Origin: Candidatus Omnitrophota bacterium
Lineage (GTDB): Bacteria > Omnitrophota > Gorgyraeia > Gygaellales > JAHJCI01
DNA length: 6,911 nt
Direction of reading: 5' to 3'
Assembly: GCA_016783355.1 (NCBI GenBank)
Contig: JADHWR010000061.1
Location: 1 to 6,911, forward strand
Numbering within the stretch: position 1 is the stretch's first letter; every line of letters begins with the position of its first letter. Under the pieces are notes generated by a model. It was not told the origin of the DNA and did no database searches. It saw only the letters and a list, made by a program, of their open reading frames with translations. This document shows positions 1 to 5,939 of this stretch, piece after piece. Made by a program: the position numbers and the translations under genes.

Positions 1-249
1 CGGCTCCCTAACAGTAATTCCATTCATTAAATAACCACCGATCCAAAATCCACCGCCTAAATAGTTATTAGCCTCAATGAGAAGAACATTGAATCCTTCT
101 TTGGCCAATTCCCTTGCTGCCACCAGACCGCTGGGGCCAGCACCAACAACTATGCAATCAGTCTTTACGCTACCAAGCAACTTCTCACAAAAATCCCTTA
201 CAATCGCCGCTGTAATTTGACTCTCTCCGACCTTAGCAAATCTTTCCAT
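1..249 (-). CDS. thi4: Thi4-type thiazole synthase, N-terminal part (runs off left edge)
   Basis: Only the first 83 residues are inside the window; the gene continues past base 1. The visible part has a short helical start, then a Rossmann FAD/NAD-binding motif GAGPSG at residues 36-41 with an acidic residue (E59) at the end of the second strand. The stretch GGGFWIGGYLMN follows at about 65-76. That glycine-rich segment after the dinucleotide fold is characteristic of the Thi4/ThiC-independent thiazole synthase family, which builds the thiazole half of thiamine from NAD and glycine. Bacterial and archaeal members of anaerobes usually take sulfur from sulfide, but the deciding Cys/His position lies outside the window. 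The start is well supported by AAGGAGG at 255-261, 5 nt before the ATG. It lies 61 nt downstream of the Rrf2 gene on the same strand, so the two are probably co-transcribed. No TPP riboswitch pattern is visible in that short gap. A generic flavin oxidoreductase is the alternative, less likely given the GGGFW segment. Confidence 0.85.
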   Translation of the reverse strand, partial: MERFAKVGESQITAAIVRDFCEKLLGSVKTDCIVVGAGPSGLVAARELAKEGFNVLLIEANNYLGGGFWIGGYLMNGITVREP

Positions 250-310
250 CTAATCCTCCTTCTGGTGACCTTATCCGCCAAAGGTTTATGGTGGATGGGT
301 TCCATTTAAG

Positions 311-754
311 TTATATACTATAGACCAACGGTTGCGAACTCTGCTTCTGCTTCTGTCGTTCGACCATATCCTTTAAAGTGTTGGAATCTAAGACCTCCAT
401 CATCTTCTCGCCTACTTCTTCCCATATGTCTCTGGTAGCGCAAAGACTAACTCTATGACACACAGCAGGCGCAGTAACGCATTCAACAAGCACCAAGTTC
501 CCCTCTACGGCGCGTACTATCTCACCTAAGGTAATATCTTGAGGGGGTCGAGCTAAAATATAACCTCCGCGAGCACCCCGAATAGAGTTGATTAATCCTG
601 CTCCTTTAAGAAGAGGGGTTAAATGGCCCAAATACTTCTCTGAAATCCCTTGACGCCCAGCAATATCCTTTAAAAGTACAGGCCCTTGCCCATAGTGAAA
701 TGCAAGATCCAACATTAACCTTGCTCCATATTGTCCTTTAGTAGAAAGCTTCAT
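311..754 (-). CDS. Rrf2/IscR-family transcriptional regulator
   Basis: A 147-residue protein of typical Rrf2 length. It opens with MKLSTKGQYGARLMLDLA, the classic N-terminal helix of the family. A winged helix-turn-helix follows, with the recognition region around ISEKYLGHLTPLLKGAG (about 37-53) and the wing SIRGARGGYIL (57-67). Three cysteines at 92, 99 and 105 (spacing CX6CX5C) lie where IscR and related sensors bind an Fe-S cluster (E. coli IscR uses C92, C98, C104). A cluster-sensing role is therefore likely, though the ligand is not shown by sequence alone. Family members control Fe-S biogenesis, cysteine metabolism, or NO and redox responses. The gene is preceded by a good promoter and followed at 61 nt by the Thi4-type gene. 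A weak ribosome site (TAGG) sits 7-8 nt before the ATG. Its neighbours suggest it may regulate itself and thiazole synthesis; this is inference. Confidence 0.93.
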   Translation of the reverse strand: MKLSTKGQYGARLMLDLAFHYGQGPVLLKDIAGRQGISEKYLGHLTPLLKGAGLINSIRGARGGYILARPPQDITLGEIVRAVEGNLVLVECVTAPAVCHRVSLCATRDIWEEVGEKMMEVLDSNTLKDMVERQKQKQSSQPLVYSI

Positions 755-801
755 TGATAACCTATTTTTTAATCCCCACTATTTCTATCAAATTAGTAGT
801 A

Positions 802-829
802 ATTATACTATATAATATATTTTTGTCAA
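802..829 (-). promoter_or_regulatory. Sigma70-type promoter of the Rrf2 gene
   Basis: Read on the minus strand, TTGACA (824-829) and TATAAT (802-807) are both perfect consensus hexamers with a 16-bp A/T-only-plus-one-G spacer. The predicted start of transcription is near 795, giving a leader of about 40 nt before the ATG at 754. The -35 lies within ATTACTTGAC, which resembles one half of an IscR-type operator (ATACYTGAC), so autoregulation is conceivable. No convincing second half-site was found, so the operator part is speculative. Confidence 0.75.
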
Positions 830-839
830 GTAATTTTAA

Positions 840-887
840 AGAGAGCGCTGAAAAATCCTTAAAAACTATATCAGCGCTCTCTGATTA
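840..887 (+). repeat. Hairpin repeat element, copy A
   Basis: A perfect 12-bp inverted repeat: AGAGAGCGCTGA (840-851) pairs with TCAGCGCTCTCT (871-882) around a 19-nt A-rich loop, and is followed by GATTA. A second copy of the same design lies in opposite orientation at 1048-1091. It is not followed by a T-run on either strand close enough to be a clear intrinsic terminator. It lies just upstream of the Rrf2 promoter. Confidence 0.8.
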
Positions 888-944
888 CACAGATTTAATA
901 AGATTACAGAGATTGTCTCGTCGAGGATTTAATCTATGTAATCT
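883..944. repeat. GATTACA-type imperfect direct and inverted repeat
   Basis: GATTACACAGATT (883-895) recurs as GATTACAGAGATT (902-914) with one change, 19 bp apart. The second copy also forms an inverted repeat with 931-944 (AATCTATGTAATCT): 14 bp with one mismatch and a 16-nt loop. Degenerate runs of this kind are common in intergenic DNA of some environmental bacteria. It lies between the hairpin element and the 45-bp tandem repeat, and no gene is evident here. Confidence 0.6.
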
Positions 945-957
945 GTTTTTAATCTTT

Positions 958-1047
958 TAATCCTAAAGGATAGGCCTTCCTATTCCTTTTTAAGGAAGGG
1001 CCTAATCCTAAAGGATAGACCTTCCTATTCCTTTTTAAGGAAGGGCC
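958..1047 (+). repeat. Two tandem copies of a 45-bp palindromic repeat
   Basis: The unit at 958-1002 is repeated at 1003-1047 with a single difference (G974 versus A1019). Each unit contains ATCCTAAAGGAT followed by a longer hairpin. In copy 1, AGGCCTTCC (972-980) pairs with GGAAGGGCCT (994-1003), giving 9 bp with one bulged G. The unit is an exact multiple of three. On the plus strand, in the phase starting at 957, both copies read as the open 15-residue unit LILKDRPSYSFLRKG. The same family occurs in frame inside the hypF-like gene, where its minus strand corresponds to this plus strand; 23 nt (1003-1025) match 5299-5321 exactly in reverse complement. Confidence 0.9.
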
Positions 1048-1091
1048 TAATCAGAGATTGCTGTTTTGTTTAGATTTTTTCAGCAATCTCT
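1048..1091 (-). repeat. Hairpin repeat element, copy B (inverted relative to copy A)
   Basis: A perfect 11-bp inverted repeat: 1053-1063 (AGAGATTGCTG) pairs with 1081-1091 (CAGCAATCTCT) around a 17-nt loop. Read on the minus strand it has the same layout as copy A: AGAG stem start, GCTG followed by an A-rich loop, matching right arm, then GATTA. Two adjacent stem pairs differ between the copies on both arms, so pairing is preserved. The two copies face inward and bound the 840-1091 segment. Confidence 0.8.
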
Positions 1092-1140
1092 TAAAAGGGA
1101 ACGCAAAACCCCAGGGCGCGGTACTGATAAATTCTTTCTC

Positions 1141-1169
1141 TTGTCTTTGTGAATACTGTCTGTTAAAAT
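1141..1169 (+). promoter_or_regulatory. Candidate promoter for the YjbQ-family gene
   Basis: TTGTCT (1141-1146) and TAAAAT (1164-1169) are separated by 17 bp and lie about 37 nt before the start codon. The match is moderate. An overlapping alternative is TTGTGA (1147-1152) with TTATAG (1169-1174). The region between the repeat cluster and this site (1092-1140) shows nothing recognisable. Confidence 0.35.
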
Positions 1170-1205
1170 TATAGCAATAAATAAAACCTTACACGGGAGG
1201 TAGAA

Positions 1206-1622
1206 ATGGTACATACGAAAAGAACATACGTTGAATCTCCGAAAGGATTTTATTGCCAGGATATAACCGATCTCGTAAAAGAAACGCTACAAGACAGTGG
1301 CATAAAAAATGGGATAATCTGTGTTCATTCCGAACGATCAGTTGCCGCTGTTGTTACCATGGAATTTGAGCCTGGGTGTGTAAAAGATTTTGAAACCCTG
1401 CTGGAAAAGGTTGTTCCTATCGGCATTGATTATGAACACCATAGGCGTTGGCATGATGGCAACGGGCACTCCCATATGAGGTCTACGCTCGTAGGCCCAG
1501 GCAAAACATTCCCTATAATCGATCGCCGAATATGCCTGGAGCCATGGATGCAGATCGTATTTGTTGATTTCCAACCCGCGGCTACTAAATGGGAACTCGC
1601 TGTTGTTATTGTAGGAGAATAA
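1206..1622 (+). CDS. YjbQ/UPF0047-family protein, divergent active site
   Basis: A 138-residue protein, the usual length for the UPF0047 family. These are compact cytosolic trimers; E. coli YjbQ has been reported to have a weak, secondary thiamine-phosphate synthase activity, and the true role is unsettled. Family landmarks are ITDLVKETLQDSGIKNG (20-36), the acidic motif around MEFEPG (52-57), and DGNGHSHMRSTLVGP (84-98) with H88 and H90. The C-terminal strand region runs to VIVGE. The usual HTTAAL segment aligns with RSVAAV at 44-49, the usual GTWQ aligns with EPWM (112-115), and the DGPR-like segment is QPAA. The fold is therefore supported but the catalytic site is altered. GGGAGG ends 5 nt before the ATG, which fixes the start. 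It is the only plus-strand gene and converges on hypE with a 105-bp gap. Confidence 0.85.
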   Translation: MVHTKRTYVESPKGFYCQDITDLVKETLQDSGIKNGIICVHSERSVAAVVTMEFEPGCVKDFETLLEKVVPIGIDYEHHRRWHDGNGHSHMRSTLVGPGKTFPIIDRRICLEPWMQIVFVDFQPAATKWELAVVIVGE

Positions 1623-1727
1623 ATCCCTTTGGATATGGGCCTACTTCGAAAGGCACAAAAATACGAAAAAATTATATCTTAACTAAATAAAAGGCTAGGA
1701 AAAACTGTCCCCATATTCTTCCCCATA

Positions 1728-2750
1728 TTAGCAGATGCGGGGAAACTGCTCAGCAGTTAACATATCAAGAATGCGGGTGCCGGCGATTCTTGTTTGCAAT
1801 AAGACCTTCTGCTTGGGTTCCTTGACTACCTTCCCGATAATCTGACTTTCTCCTCCTAATGCATCCCGGCGCATTACATCTAAAATAACTTCTACATCCT
1901 TCTCGGCAACAATCACTACGACCTTGCCTTCATTAGCAATGTAGAGCGGGTCAAAACCCAGAATTTCGCAAGCCGCCCTTACCTCTTCCTTTATGGGAAT
2001 ATTGTTTTCGAAAATTCTAATCCCGAAATTCGAGCCCAGAACGATTTCATTTAAGGTAGTGGCTAACCCCCCTCGAGTAGGATCACGCATGAATTTAATA
2101 CCCCTGGAGACCTGGATGATTTTAGCAATCATACCCGAAAGGGATGCGCAATCACTGTTGATCGTAGATTGAAAATCAAAATCTCCCCTGGCAGCTAAAA
2201 TAGCTAAACCGTGTTCGCCAATGGAACCGTTGATAATAATCTTATCCCCAGGCGCTATTGTCTCTTTGTGGATCTTAACACCGGCGTGCCTTATTCCAAT
2301 GCCAGAGGTATTAATAAACAGCTTATCTAGATTATTCTTCTCCACTACTTTAAAATCACCGGTAGCAATTTTAACCTTCTCTTGCCTGGCAGTTTGCGCG
2401 ATGGATTTAGTAAGCCTTTCTAAAATGTCATAATCTAAGCCTTCCTCAATTAAGAAGGCACAAGATAAATAAAGAGGCTGGGCACCCATAACCGCAAGGT
2501 CATTAATCGTTCCGCATACTGCCAGCTTTCCTATATCTCCCCCGGGGAAGAAAAGAGGACTTACAGTATAGGAATCAGTAGTAAAACATAGATCGTGGCC
2601 TTCTGCGGGAAGCGATTTAATAAGTGCTGAATCAGAAAGTTCGTTTAAAATTTCGTTACCGAAACTCTTCTTGAACAGCTTCTCTATTAAATCATGCATT
2701 AAGCTGCCACCGCTTCCGTGTGCCAATAAAATTTTCTCTTTATTTTCCAT
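1728..2750 (-). CDS. hypE: Hydrogenase maturation factor HypE
   Basis: HypE carries the carbamoyl group transferred by HypF on its C-terminal cysteine and dehydrates it with ATP to a thiocyanate, the source of the cyanide ligands of [NiFe] hydrogenase. The protein belongs to the PurM/ThiL-like ATPase fold. The ATG at 2750 gives 340 residues, the family's normal length; the open frame extends 43 codons further upstream, but that part lies within hypD and has no HypE similarity. Visible motifs are GSGGSLMHDLI (12-22), FTTDSYTVSPLFFPGGDIGKL (56-76), GTINDLAVMGAQPLYLS (80-96), ATGDFKVVE (129-137) and MRDPTRGGLATTLNE (221-235). The essential C-terminal PRIC ends with C340. The start overlaps the end of hypD by 11 bp and has no clear ribosome site, so translation is probably coupled. 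It is the last gene of the operon. No convincing intrinsic terminator follows in the 105-bp gap to yjbQ. Confidence 0.97.
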   Translation of the reverse strand: MENKEKILLAHGSGGSLMHDLIEKLFKKSFGNEILNELSDSALIKSLPAEGHDLCFTTDSYTVSPLFFPGGDIGKLAVCGTINDLAVMGAQPLYLSCAFLIEEGLDYDILERLTKSIAQTARQEKVKIATGDFKVVEKNNLDKLFINTSGIGIRHAGVKIHKETIAPGDKIIINGSIGEHGLAILAARGDFDFQSTINSDCASLSGMIAKIIQVSRGIKFMRDPTRGGLATTLNEIVLGSNFGIRIFENNIPIKEEVRAACEILGFDPLYIANEGKVVVIVAEKDVEVILDVMRRDALGGESQIIGKVVKEPKQKVLLQTRIAGTRILDMLTAEQFPRIC

Positions 2751-3834
2751 ACTTAAAATAAGCAGCGCAGGTACCCTCTGATGAAACCATACAAGCACCA
2801 ATAGGATTCTCGGGTCGGCATTGCTTTTTAAATAGCACACAATCCAAGGGTGTTTTAATTCCTCGTAGTATCGCACCACAAATACAACCCTTATCCTCCT
2901 TTGTCATCTCGACTTCCACCTCAATACTAAGTTCAGCATCAAAATCAGAAAAAGCTTGCTTAATTTTCAAGCCACTCTCCGGGATAATCCCCAGACCCCG
3001 CCAATTCGAATCTTCGGACTCAAAGACTTCTTCCATTAAATCTAAGGCCTTTCGATTACCCTCCTCTTTTACTGAACGCGAATATTGTATTTCCACCACA
3101 GGAGATTTTTTTTCAACTATCTGCTGCGCTAACATAAAAATTGCCTGCGTAACATCTACAGGCTCAAACCCAGCAATTACGCAAGGAACGTGGTAATCCC
3201 TGACAATAAACTCATAGGGCTTGCTTCCGATAATTGTGCTTACATGCCCCGGGCAAATAAAACCATCGATATGAGGACTCCTTTCTTTAACTAGAGCTTG
3301 CATCGCCGGCGGAATAACTTTATGCCCAGAAAAAACAAAGAAATTTCTAATCTTCTTCTCCTTGGCAATCTTAATCGTAGCTGCTAACGTAGGAACAGTC
3401 GTCTCAAACCCTACCCCTAAGAATATTACCTTTTTGTCCGGATTATCCTGAGCAATGCTTAAAGCATCTAAGCAAGAATAAACTACGCGCACCTGCCTTC
3501 CTGTACTCTTTTCTTTCTCTAGATTTGAGCTGGAACCCGGTACTCTGATCATATCGCCGAAGGTTACAATGATTACATCATCCTTCCTTGCATAAGCAAT
3601 TGCCTTATCTAAATAACTATTTGGCGTAACACACACAGGACAACCGGGCCCGGAGATAAGGCGGATATTATCGGGAAGATAATTCCTCAAGCCCGATCTA
3701 AATATGGACATCGTATGCGTACCGCAAACCTCCATTAAAACTATCGGGGAAGAATAATCAGAAACTATATTGAGCATCTTCTTGATTAGTTTTTGAGTAA
3801 TTCCCCGATCACGATACTCATCAATATATCTCAT
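2740..3834 (-). CDS. hypD: Hydrogenase maturation factor HypD
   Basis: HypD is the Fe-S scaffold that, with HypC, holds the iron while CN and CO ligands are added, receiving cyanide from HypE. The protein has 364 residues, typical for the family. Conserved segments include EVCGTHT (35-41, C37), GPGCPVCVTP (62-71, C65 and C68), GFETTVPTLA (142-151), FSGHKVIPPAM (168-178) and FICPGHVSTIIG (192-203). The C-terminal cysteine-rich region carries C317, C319, C332, C339, C348 and C356, including PENPIGAC and SSEGTCAAYFKY, and would hold the 4Fe-4S cluster. One small deviation is YSCLDAL (119-125), where a proline is more usual after the serine. The start codon overlaps the hypC stop as ATGA. An AGAGG element 4 nt upstream supports it. 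Confidence 0.98.
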   Translation of the reverse strand: MRYIDEYRDRGITQKLIKKMLNIVSDYSSPIVLMEVCGTHTMSIFRSGLRNYLPDNIRLISGPGCPVCVTPNSYLDKAIAYARKDDVIIVTFGDMIRVPGSSSNLEKEKSTGRQVRVVYSCLDALSIAQDNPDKKVIFLGVGFETTVPTLAATIKIAKEKKIRNFFVFSGHKVIPPAMQALVKERSPHIDGFICPGHVSTIIGSKPYEFIVRDYHVPCVIAGFEPVDVTQAIFMLAQQIVEKKSPVVEIQYSRSVKEEGNRKALDLMEEVFESEDSNWRGLGIIPESGLKIKQAFSDFDAELSIEVEVEMTKEDKGCICGAILRGIKTPLDCVLFKKQCRPENPIGACMVSSEGTCAAYFKYGK

Positions 3835-4049
3835 AATGCCTCTGACATTTGCCTTAAGGCAGACAAAGTTTTGCGCGCCTCTTTTTCATCCAGTTTCTGG
3901 ATGGCAAAACCAGCATGCACAACAACATAATCGCCGACACTGATCTTCTCCAATAACCCTAAATTAATTTTTTTCCTAAGGCCGCCTAATTCAACCAACG
4001 CCTGATTAGCCTTAATTTCCATAATCTTCATCGGTACCGCTAAACACAT
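3831..4049 (-). CDS. hypC: Hydrogenase maturation chaperone HypC
   Basis: A 72-residue HypC/HupF-family protein. The diagnostic start MCLAVP is intact, with C2, the residue that binds the iron during Fe(CN)2CO assembly and contacts the large-subunit precursor. The small beta-barrel region follows, with GDYVVVHAGFAIQKLDEKEA at 39-58 including the conserved H45. HypC partners with HypD for cofactor assembly and then delivers it to the hydrogenase large subunit. The gene begins one nucleotide after the hypF-like stop (TGATATG) and ends in an ATGA overlap with hypD. AGGAAAGAG inside the hypF end serves as its ribosome site. Confidence 0.97.
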   Translation of the reverse strand: MCLAVPMKIMEIKANQALVELGGLRKKINLGLLEKISVGDYVVVHAGFAIQKLDEKEARKTLSALRQMSEAL

Positions 4050-4050
4050 A

Positions 4051-5424
4051 TCAACTCTTTCCTAATTTAGCCTGGGCAATAATTGCTTGTCCCAAAGAAA
4101 TGCCTGCATCGTTGGCCGGAACACGATGATGAATATAAACCTTAAATCCTTCTTCTTTTAGTCGACTAAATGCACGGTTGGACAAGAACGCGTTTTGAAA
4201 AACGCCTCCGCTTAGAGCAACCTCCTTAAGGCCGAATCTTTGTCTGATTATTTTACATATATCCACAATCATCTCCACAACCGTATGATGAAACTTAAAC
4301 GAAATCGCCCCGGCGTCGAGGGCATGGTTTAAATCTTGGACTATCCCTGTGATTATATCTTTTGGTTCAATAATAAATATTGAATTTTTTTCTCTTATTG
4401 TGTATTTATAGCTCGGGGCTTGCGAATGTGAATCTGAGATTTTACCGATTGCCTTTTCTAACTCTATGGCTGCCTGACCCTCGTAGCTTATCACATCTCT
4501 TATGCCTAATAAGGAAGAAACAGCATCAAAAAGCCTACCCATACTCGATGTTAAAGGACAATTTATTTTCTGCTGCATCATCTTTTTTAAAATGGCCCAT
4601 TTGTATTTATCTAAGTGCTGGGTAAAGGCTAAATCGAGATCAAGAAAATCCTCGCCATAAGCCTGATATAAATAAGTAGCGGCCATGCGCCAGGGTTCCT
4701 TTATCGCCTGCTCCCCGCCAGGTAGAGGAATGTATTCCAGATGAGCGATGCGCTGTGAATCTGCATAATCGGCAATTAAGAACTCGGCTCCCCAAATATT
4801 TCCATCCTCACCAAAACCCGTCCCATCAAAAGCAACACCAATAACCTTACGATTGCCGATTTGATTATCAATCAGGCAAGAGGCAATATGAGCGTGATGA
4901 TGCTGAATAGCAACGATTTTTAAATTGGGATTTTGCGCTTTTATGGACTTGGCATATTTAGTAGATAAATATTCAGGATGCAGATCATGAGCAATAATTA
5001 GTGGTTCAATATTAAATAATCTTTTAAAACGCTCGATGCCCTTTTCAAAAGAATTCAGGGATTCTAAATTCCCTAAATTCTTCAGGCGGTCGCTGATTAT
5101 AACCCGATTCTCTTTAGTCAAGGCAAAGGTATTCTTTAAATGGGCTCCGCAGGCAAGAATTTCATGGTTAAAAATAAGCCCCGTTAGACCCTTCCTTAAT
5201 AAGGAATAAGAAGGTCTATCCTTTAGGATTAGACCCTTCCTTAAGACCCTTCCTTTAAAGGGAATGGAAAGGTCTATCCCTTTGGGTAAAAGGGAATGGG
5301 AAGGTCTATCCTTTAGGATTAGAGAATTCTCTCCCGCCCCGTTAGAAATTTTATTTCTAACGAGGATAACGGTTTCTGTTGACGGTGACATTAAACCAGC
5401 GTTGGTAGTTTTCTTTTTCTTCAT
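4051..5424 (-). CDS. hypF: HypF-like carbamoyltransferase: Kae1-like domain only, repeat-derived N-terminus
   Basis: Residues from about 89 to 457 match the C-terminal Kae1/TobZ-like domain of HypF, which moves a carbamoyl group from carbamoyl-adenylate to HypE. Motifs are intact: ACGAHLKNTF (91-100), HDLHPEYLST, metal-binding HHHAH (175-179), DGTGFGEDG (200-208), SMGRLFDA (294-301), EGQAAIELE (315-323), SGGVFQN (405-411) and NDAG (438-441). Full HypF is about 750 residues. The acylphosphatase, zinc-finger and YrdC-like domains, which make the carbamoyl-adenylate, are absent here and not found in another frame of this window. Instead, residues 35-79 are three 15-residue repeat units, preceded by a hairpin-encoded VRNKISN (22-28). 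The ATG at 5424 was chosen because GGGG sits 9 nt upstream; a TTG two codons earlier is possible. No in-frame ATG lies between the repeats and the core. It could be a split HypF with a separate YrdC partner, a decayed gene, or an assembly artefact. The protease gene ends 23 nt upstream. Confidence 0.85.
   Translation of the reverse strand: MKKKKTTNAGLMSPSTETVILVRNKISNGAGENSLILKDRPSHSLLPKGIDLSIPFKGRVLRKGLILKDRPSYSLLRKGLTGLIFNHEILACGAHLKNTFALTKENRVIISDRLKNLGNLESLNSFEKGIERFKRLFNIEPLIIAHDLHPEYLSTKYAKSIKAQNPNLKIVAIQHHHAHIASCLIDNQIGNRKVIGVAFDGTGFGEDGNIWGAEFLIADYADSQRIAHLEYIPLPGGEQAIKEPWRMAATYLYQAYGEDFLDLDLAFTQHLDKYKWAILKKMMQQKINCPLTSSMGRLFDAVSSLLGIRDVISYEGQAAIELEKAIGKISDSHSQAPSYKYTIREKNSIFIIEPKDIITGIVQDLNHALDAGAISFKFHHTVVEMIVDICKIIRQRFGLKEVALSGGVFQNAFLSNRAFSRLKEEGFKVYIHHRVPANDAGISLGQAIIAQAKLGKS
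5188..5322 (-). repeat. Three in-frame 45-bp palindromic repeat units inside the hypF-like gene
   Basis: Exactly 135 bp encode three consecutive 15-residue units: LILKDRPSHSLLPKG, the degenerate IDLSIPFKGRVLRKG, and LILKDRPSYSLLRKG. The 21 bp at 5211-5231 recur exactly at 5301-5321, 90 bp away (two periods). The family, strand relation and 45-bp period match the intergenic tandem at 958-1047. The unit nearest the Kae1 domain keeps the hairpin: 5210-5217 pairs with 5186-5194 with one bulge, and an A-T pair stands where intergenic copy 1 has G-C. Confidence 0.88.
5340..5362 (-). repeat. Perfect hairpin embedded in the hypF-like coding region
   Basis: A 10-bp perfect inverted repeat with a 3-nt loop (CGTTAGAAAT / ATTTCTAACG). 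On the coding strand it is read as part of VRNKISN. It is separated from the 45-bp array by a 12-bp palindrome AGAGAATTCTCT (5321-5332). The 10-mer GCCCCGTTAG at 5336-5345 recurs at 5178-5187, so it brackets the repeat array, 158 bp apart. Probably another palindromic repeat element. Confidence 0.7.
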
Positions 5425-5447
5425 TTCCAATAGCCCCTAAGCCGCTC

Positions 5448-5939
5448 CTAACTTATGCATTCTAATAAACCTTCCTCTATTTTATTTAGCGCCTGGATAA
5501 CTGGCTCGGATAATCCCGTGTTCATCTTTATCGCTTCTGGCTGAACACCCAGCATATAGATATTGGCTTTAGTTTCTTTTTCTAAATAGTCAATAAACAT
5601 ATTCGGCGAGAGATCATGTGTAGTAAGACCGCATTTAGCAATATCTTCTTTTTTTAAGATTTCATAATCCCCCGGATTCTTGCCTAAATGGAGGGCATCA
5701 ACGATTAAAATAGTATCCGGTTTTTCCTTTATGATCTTTCCTGCATAATTCTCCGGGGTAGTCCCGGCATCAAAACATACGAACTCCATCTTGCCTTTTA
5801 ACTTTATACCTCCCCGAAGACGCGAAGTTAACCTTTCAATAAATACAGAACCCAGACCGTCGTCTCCCCGCAGAATATTGCCAATACCAACAATAATCAC
5901 CTTTCCTTTTAATATATTTTTAAAGCTAGAGGGATGCAT
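5448..5939 (-). CDS. hycI: HycI-type hydrogenase maturation protease
   Basis: This endopeptidase of the HycI/HybD/HoxM family clips the C-terminal tail of the hydrogenase large subunit after nickel insertion. The ATG at 5939 gives 163 residues, close to E. coli HycI. An ATG at 5981 would add 14 residues that overlap the ferredoxin gene and lack family similarity. The core is GIGNILRGDDGLG (18-30), then FDAGTTPEN (56-64), LIVDALHLGKNPGDYEI (78-94), TTHDLSP (106-112) and YMLGVQPEAI (128-137). By alignment with HycI, D27, D81 and H108 are the nickel-sensing residues. It resembles HycI more than the uptake-hydrogenase proteases (TTHDLSP, GVQPE and overall spacing), in keeping with a group 4 hydrogenase. 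It overlaps the ferredoxin gene by 14 bp. The ribosome site is weak, consistent with coupling. Confidence 0.94.
   Translation of the reverse strand: MHPSSFKNILKGKVIIVGIGNILRGDDGLGSVFIERLTSRLRGGIKLKGKMEFVCFDAGTTPENYAGKIIKEKPDTILIVDALHLGKNPGDYEILKKEDIAKCGLTTHDLSPNMFIDYLEKETKANIYMLGVQPEAIKMNTGLSEPVIQALNKIEEGLLECIS

Noticed and set aside
250..310. TPP riboswitch ahead of thi4
   Set aside because: The gap is only 61 nt and lacks the conserved CUGAGA and related core sequences.
840..882. Intrinsic terminator
   Set aside because: The stem is strong, but no T-run follows on either strand immediately after it, and the matching inverted copy at 1048-1091 indicates a repeat element.
754..960. A 68-codon plus-strand open frame
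   Set aside because: It runs through the promoter and the hairpin and GATTACA repeats, has no ribosome site, and shows no protein-like features.
840..1091. CRISPR array
   Set aside because: The tandem units are directly adjacent with no spacers, and the other repeats are inverted rather than regularly spaced.
1623..1727. Terminator between yjbQ and hypE
   Set aside because: Only a 5-bp stem (CCTTT/AAAGG) without a T-run and a direct repeat CCCCATATT (1709-1717, 1721-1729) are present; neither makes a convincing intrinsic terminator on either strand.
2751..2879. N-terminal extension of HypE
   Set aside because: The 43 extra codons overlap hypD and lack HypE similarity; the ATG at 2750 gives the normal family length and start.
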